DNA from: Singulisphaera sp. GP187
Lineage (GTDB): Bacteria; Planctomycetota; Planctomycetia; Isosphaerales; Isosphaeraceae
Reading direction: 5' to 3'
Length of the DNA: 64,000 nt
Assembly (NCBI RefSeq): GCF_900129635.1
Contig: NZ_FSRB01000003.1
Span: 62,001 to 126,000, forward strand
In this document: positions 60,004 through 64,000 of the stretch, piece after piece
How positions within the stretch are numbered: the stretch's first letter is position 1
Layout: each line of letters starts with the position of its first letter
The notes under the pieces: model-generated
Database searches by the model: none
What the model was told of the DNA's origin: nothing
The model's input: only the letters and a program-made list of their open reading frames with translations
Made by a program: the position numbers and the translations under genes

Positions 60004-61764
60004 TCATCTCACGCGATTTCGCAATGCGACGCTCGGCAGCCCGGCCGGCTTCAAGAGCAGGATCAGGTTCGAGCGAATCGGGTTTCGGGCGAACGCAGAT
60101 CCGGGCGAGATATCGAGCAAGGTCACCGGGTCTAGAGTTTCGTTGCGGGTCTCGAAGATTCGTCCCGTGACAGCCGAGGGCAAGATCGGTTCAACCCCGC
60201 CGTCGAACAAGGCGTCGTCAAGGATCGCCCACTCGTGAGGTTGCTGGATGATGTCGTCGAGACCTTCCAGGATCCGAAATCGGTATCGCCCTTGGAGTAA
60301 CAGGTAGAAGGCGAGCGGACGCCGGCCCAAGACGACCAACTCGGGCTCTCGTCCCGAGGCGGCAGGAATGAGCTCGGGCAGTTCGCTGACCAGGTCACGG
60401 AGCGTCGAGGTCGACAGGTAGAAGCGGGCGAACGAGAACGACCGCGCCGCCGTGTTCCACTGGAAGATCAGTCCGACGACGAAACACACCAGGATCGGCA
60501 CGAAGAATCTCAACGACCGGACTCGCGGTTCCGCTCGCTCCCAGGCTCGATCTCCCGGTTCGAGCGGCTCCGAGGGAAGGAGCTCGACGAGGAGACCGGC
60601 GGCCAGGAGCCAGCCCGCGGCATGCAAGGGGAGCCAGAGGCGGGCATACGGATGATAGAACGGAGTCAGCACCGAGAGCAGGAGCCACCAGCTCCCGAAC
60701 ATGCGTCGGGCAGGACTGGTCGCGATCAGGAGCCAGGGAGTCGCGGCGAACCCAATCCACCAGGGGAGGCTTGGTAACACCGCGAGTGCGATCCCCCCGC
60801 CGACGAGTCCCGAACTGAGCCGTATCCAAGACACCCCTGGCTTCCCGGCGAACAGGGAACTCCCGTGTCTTGACCAAGCGCACGCGAGCCAGGCGACAGC
60901 CCAGGTGAATCCGCCCCAGGCGGCGCCGCCCGACAGGGCGACGAGCTGGGCCTGCTGTTGGTTCCAGTAGGGATACCACTGGGCCGGGCCTCCCAGGTAA
61001 CTCCGGTGGTGCGTGAGCAGCGCCTGATACCCGCCGTGCCGTTCGACGAACTGATACCAGGGCCAGTAGACCAACAACGCCAACCCGGCCGCGACCGCGC
61101 TCAGGAGTACCGGACCAAATCGGAGGCGGCCAGCCGAGAGCCACGCGCGACGTAGCTCGGCATGCCCGACCAAGCCCACGAGGGCGGCAAAAGCAACGAT
61201 CAGACCGGTGAGCCAACCGTTGTACTTGAACTGCTGAGCCAGCCCGACTCCTAGTCCGAGCGCAAGGGCACGACCGATCGTCGGCTTCTCGAGGAAGCGC
61301 CCCCCTAGCCCGATCGCAATCAGCCAGACCAGCCCAAGTGGCACGTCGGTTAGCGCCTTTCGCGAAAAGGCGACGTGCGGCATCGCCAACGCGGTCAAGG
61401 CCGCCGAGGCAGCCCCGGCGCCGACTCCGAAGGTCCGACGGCCAACCCAGGCCGCCACCGGTATCGTGGCTACGCCACAGAGGGTCGAGGCGAGGATCGC
61501 GGTGACATCGCTGACCCCAAGCACAAAGTCGATGACTCCCACCAAGAACGGAAACCCGGGAGGGGCGTAGGCGATCACGATCGGATTGAGGCCGGCGAGC
61601 CCTTGTGGGCTCAGCGACCAGAGTCCCGATAGGGCGTAGATCCCCTCGTCGAATTGATTCAGTCCGAGCCCCCCATAGCCCCAGAACCGAAGCCCTGTCC
61701 CCACCAGCGTGAGGATCGAGACGGCAACGAGCTCACGGCGGGTCGACGGTTGGAAGCGATTCAT
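60004..61764 (-). CDS. Glycosyltransferase family 39 (ArnT/PMT-like) membrane protein
   Basis: The 586-aa protein has about 11-12 helices. The first extracytoplasmic loop carries the catalytic acidic motif QFDEGIYALSG (Asp38/Glu39), and the second has FSRKALTDVPLGL (acidic residue near 140). A soluble C-terminal part (about 455-586) contains PLAFYLLLQGRYRF. Members transfer sugars from polyprenyl-phosphate donors to lipids or proteins outside the membrane. Donor and acceptor are unknown. Confidence 0.9.
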   Translation of the reverse strand: MNRFQPSTRRELVAVSILTLVGTGLRFWGYGGLGLNQFDEGIYALSGLWSLSPQGLAGLNPIVIAYAPPGFPFLVGVIDFVLGVSDVTAILASTLCGVATIPVAAWVGRRTFGVGAGAASAALTALAMPHVAFSRKALTDVPLGLVWLIAIGLGGRFLEKPTIGRALALGLGVGLAQQFKYNGWLTGLIVAFAALVGLVGHAELRRAWLSAGRLRFGPVLLSAVAAGLALLVYWPWYQFVERHGGYQALLTHHRSYLGGPAQWYPYWNQQQAQLVALSGGAAWGGFTWAVAWLACAWSRHGSSLFAGKPGVSWIRLSSGLVGGGIALAVLPSLPWWIGFAATPWLLIATSPARRMFGSWWLLLSVLTPFYHPYARLWLPLHAAGWLLAAGLLVELLPSEPLEPGDRAWERAEPRVRSLRFFVPILVCFVVGLIFQWNTAARSFSFARFYLSTSTLRDLVSELPELIPAASGREPELVVLGRRPLAFYLLLQGRYRFRILEGLDDIIQQPHEWAILDDALFDGGVEPILPSAVTGRIFETRNETLDPVTLLDISPGSAFARNPIRSNLILLLKPAGLPSVALRNRVR

Positions 61765-61826
61765 GGGGGCCGATCATATACGAAACCGTGGGGAATCTCA
61801 TCACGTCAGGCTGGTAAACCGTGACC

Positions 61827-61842
61827 TGTTTCACGTGGAACC
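61827..61842. other. parS: parS-like centromere site 3
   Basis: TGTTTCACGTGGAACC matches the parS consensus at 14 of 16 positions. It lies in the 160-bp gap between the divergent GT39 and deacetylase genes, 3.5 kb from parA on the opposite side from sites 1 and 2. Confidence 0.72.
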
Positions 61843-61925
61843 GCACAGCCGGTTGACGCCGAGCCGGTCGAACTTTAACCTCAGAGTCGTATTCCTTTCC
61901 AACAACGGCCACCGGGGTTCCGCGT

Positions 61926-62874
61926 ATGGTCACGCTCTTTACCGACCCGCGGATGCTCGACCACATTCCGCCCGTCCAGCACCCGGAACGTCCGGAACGA
62001 CTTAAAACCATCCTACGCCAGCTCGAGAGAACCGGGTTGCTGGCATCCTGCCCGATCGGGACCGTCCGCGAGGCGACCCGCGAGGAACTGCTCCGAGTCC
62101 ATACTCCCGGTTACTTGAAGATGGTCGCCGACTTCCAGGCAGAGGGCGGGGGGCGATCGAGGAGGATACCTGGGTCTCCCCGGGCTCAAACCGGGCGGCG
62201 CTGCTCGCGGCAGGGGCCGCCGTCGAAGCCGTGACCGCCGTCGTCAACGGCCCCGGGAACCGTGCACTCTGCCTGGTCCGTCCCCCAGGGCACCACGCCA
62301 GACCGGACGCGCCGATGGGGTTCTGCCTCTACGGCAATGTGGCGGTCGCCGCGGCCGACGCCGTGCATCGTCTGGGAATGCACCGCGTCCTGATCGTCGA
62401 CTTCGACGTGCACCACGGCAACGGGACCCAGGAAATGTTCTACGACGATCCCTCGGTCGCGTTCCTCTCGATTCATCGCTTCCCGTTCTACCCGGGCACA
62501 GGCGCGGCGAACGAGACCGGGACCGGGCGGGGCCTCGGGATGACCAAGAACATCCCCCTGCCCGCCCATGTTTCTCGGGCGGACTATCACGCGGCGTTCC
62601 GGGCTGAATTGGATTCGATCGCGGATCGGGTCCGCCCCGAGCTCGTTCTGATCAGCGCGGGTTTCGATGCCCACGAGGAAGATCCCGTGGGCGGTCTGGG
62701 TCTGGTGGAGGAGGACTTCGAAATTCTGACTCGCAACCTCATCGACGTCGCCGAGACCCATGCGCAGGGTCGGATCGTGAGCGTCCTTGAGGGGGGTACA
62801 ACGTTTCGCGGCTCGCGGGATGTGTTGAGGTTCATCTCCGTAGCTTGGGCGCAGGACAGGTGGATCGCAAATGA
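61926..62874 (+). pseudogene. Histone-deacetylase-family (class II-type) deacetylase with two one-base frameshifts
   Basis: Joining three frames gives a full-length acetoin-utilisation/HDAC-like deacetylase of about 316 aa. The first frame (from MVTLFTDPRMLDHIP) runs to a run of six G at 62148-62153; one extra G restores the frame into GHHARPD, DFDVHHGNGT and SAGFDAHEEDP (zinc- and charge-relay residues all present). A second run of six G at 62791-62796 again needs one G, giving EGGYNVSRLAG and a stop at 62872-62874, which overlaps the next ATG as ATGA. Both slips are in G runs, so sequencing error or recent inactivation are equally possible. Confidence 0.8.
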
Positions 62875-64000
62875 ACGCCGCTTCCGAAGGGTCGACGATG
62901 CCAATGACGCCGAGCGGCCCGCGACGTCGGATTCCGTTCTTTGCTCGAATCCTCGCCGCGATGATGCTCGGTGTGGTCGTCGGCCTGATGTTCGGTCCAC
63001 GAGCGGAACCGCTTGGCCAACTCGGCAACGTCATCATCGGCTTGATCAAAACCCTCGCGGCGCCACTCCTGTTCTTCGCCGTCGTGGACGCCTTTCTGCG
63101 CACTCAGATTCGGCTCCGGAGCGGCTTGATCATGCTCGCCATCACCGCGACGAACGCGGCGTTGGCGGTCATCATCGGTCTGACGCTCTCGAACACACTT
63201 CGACCCGGCGATCATCTCACCGTATCGAGCGCGTTAAGCGCGCAGGCGAAGGCCGAGAGCGCCGTGCCCGAGGCCAAGAAGATCGACTTCTTGCGTGAGT
63301 TGACGAACTATATCCCCAGTAGCGTCGTCCGCCCGTTCCTCGATAACTCGATCATCTCGATTATTTTCCTCGCCCTGCTCTCCGGCATCGCGTTGCGGCA
63401 CGTGAAAAACGAGCAAGTGGCGGAGGGCGACCACGCCTACCGCGTGGTCGAACAACTCGTCGCGACGCTCTATCGCGCGATCGAGTTCATGCTCGGCGGA
63501 GTGATCGCGTTCGTTCCGTTGGCGGTCTTCGGCGTGGTCGCGAAGATGATCGGCCAAGAAGGTTTCGCCCCGTTAGTTGGCTTGGCCGCCTACGTTGGGG
63601 TCGCGGTCCTTGGCTTGGCGATTCAGGTCTTGGTGGTCTATCAGGCCTGGATCTACTTCGTCTCCCGACGGACCTTACGCGAGTTTTGGGTGGGCGCGCG
63701 GGATGCCGTGGTGTACGCGTTGGGGGCGAGCAGTAGCCTCGCGTCGCTCCCGGTCACACTCCGTTGTCTCGATCGGATGAAGGTCTCGCCCCAGTCGGCT
63801 CGGCTTGCGGCCTGCGTCGGGACGAATCTGAATAACGATGGGATCTTACTGTACGAGGCGATGGCGGTCCTCTTCGTCGCGCAGGTCTACGGCATCGAGC
63901 TCACGCTCGGCCAGCAGTTGCTGACCGCGGCATCCTGCGTGATCGCGGGTGTAGGGATCGCGGCCGTGCCCGACGCGGGTCTCATCTCGCTCGCTTTGGT
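62871..64000 (+). CDS. Second dicarboxylate/amino acid:cation symporter (DAACS), 3' end outside window
   Basis: The frame opens at the ATG overlapping the deacetylase stop by 4 bp and stays open to the window edge (376 codons). It has a Pro/Arg-rich head, then helices typical of the SDF family, the re-entrant-loop motif GASSSLASLPVTL and the helix-7 motif ACVGTNLNNDGILLY. Its paralog near 23 kb has STSSTAATIPVTL at the same place; the missing Thr and the ILLY ending suggest a different substrate. The overlap implies coupling to the deacetylase gene. The C-terminal substrate motif lies beyond the edge. Confidence 0.88.
   Translation, partial: MNAASEGSTMPMTPSGPRRRIPFFARILAAMMLGVVVGLMFGPRAEPLGQLGNVIIGLIKTLAAPLLFFAVVDAFLRTQIRLRSGLIMLAITATNAALAVIIGLTLSNTLRPGDHLTVSSALSAQAKAESAVPEAKKIDFLRELTNYIPSSVVRPFLDNSIISIIFLALLSGIALRHVKNEQVAEGDHAYRVVEQLVATLYRAIEFMLGGVIAFVPLAVFGVVAKMIGQEGFAPLVGLAAYVGVAVLGLAIQVLVVYQAWIYFVSRRTLREFWVGARDAVVYALGASSSLASLPVTLRCLDRMKVSPQSARLAACVGTNLNNDGILLYEAMAVLFVAQVYGIELTLGQQLLTAASCVIAGVGIAAVPDAGLISLAL

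Noticed and set aside
62148..62796. Programmed ribosomal frameshifting in the deacetylase gene
   Set aside because: Two independent shifts in the same direction within one bacterial enzyme gene, without slippery heptamer and stimulatory structure that I can see, are less likely than base errors or decay.

Overview
This GC-rich window comes from a planctomycete, most likely of the Isosphaeraceae (Isosphaerales). The basis is a set of planctomycete hallmark families: a DUF1559 pilin-like protein, a PSD1/DUF1549/DUF1553 c-type cytochrome protein, a WD40 plus leucine-rich-repeat fusion, Gly-Met-rich secreted paralogs, and paired Gfo/Idh/MocA oxidoreductases. parA, parB and three parS-like palindromes (54-62 kb) suggest a chromosomal, origin-proximal segment. 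No rRNA, CRISPR array, insertion sequence or prophage was recognised.

Layout. 0-5.7 kb: WD40/LRR protein (cut by the left edge), two divergent oxidoreductases, a metallo-beta-lactamase-fold hydrolase. 5.8-10.4 kb: a MacAB-like export operon on the minus strand (adaptor, ATPase, two FtsX-type permeases). 11-16.6 kb: a YfaP-like membrane protein and an ebo-like group (TIM-barrel isomerase, EboC prenyltransferase, EboB TatD hydrolase) interrupted by a DUF1559 gene and a small lipoprotein. 17-23.6 kb: AraC regulator plus DUF417 (RclC-like), a PTSY-repeat secreted protein, a glycosyltransferase and a DAACS symporter. 24-31.5 kb: two inverted Gly-Met-rich paralogs enclosing the PSD1 gene and trmL. 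32-39.5 kb: MoxR/DUF58/DUF4129 operon, thrC and a DMT transporter.

The most remarkable region is 39.7-45 kb: five co-oriented genes encode a RING-type E3 candidate with a membrane anchor, a ubiquitin-like beta-grasp protein, an E2 with the canonical HPN...Cys active site, a ThiF-type E1 and a membrane-anchored JAMM isopeptidase. This is a complete, eukaryote-like ubiquitin conjugation and deconjugation set within 5.3 kb. A Ste24-like M48 protease follows 15 bp later, then an MMPL exporter.

49.5-64 kb is mostly housekeeping: ogt, EF-P-like efpL, rnc, deoC, rpiA, tRNA-Pro, a reduced two-component pair, parB/parA, pncB and a GT39 glycosyltransferase. It ends with a histone-deacetylase-family gene carrying two apparent one-base frameshifts, translationally coupled to a second DAACS symporter that runs off the right edge.
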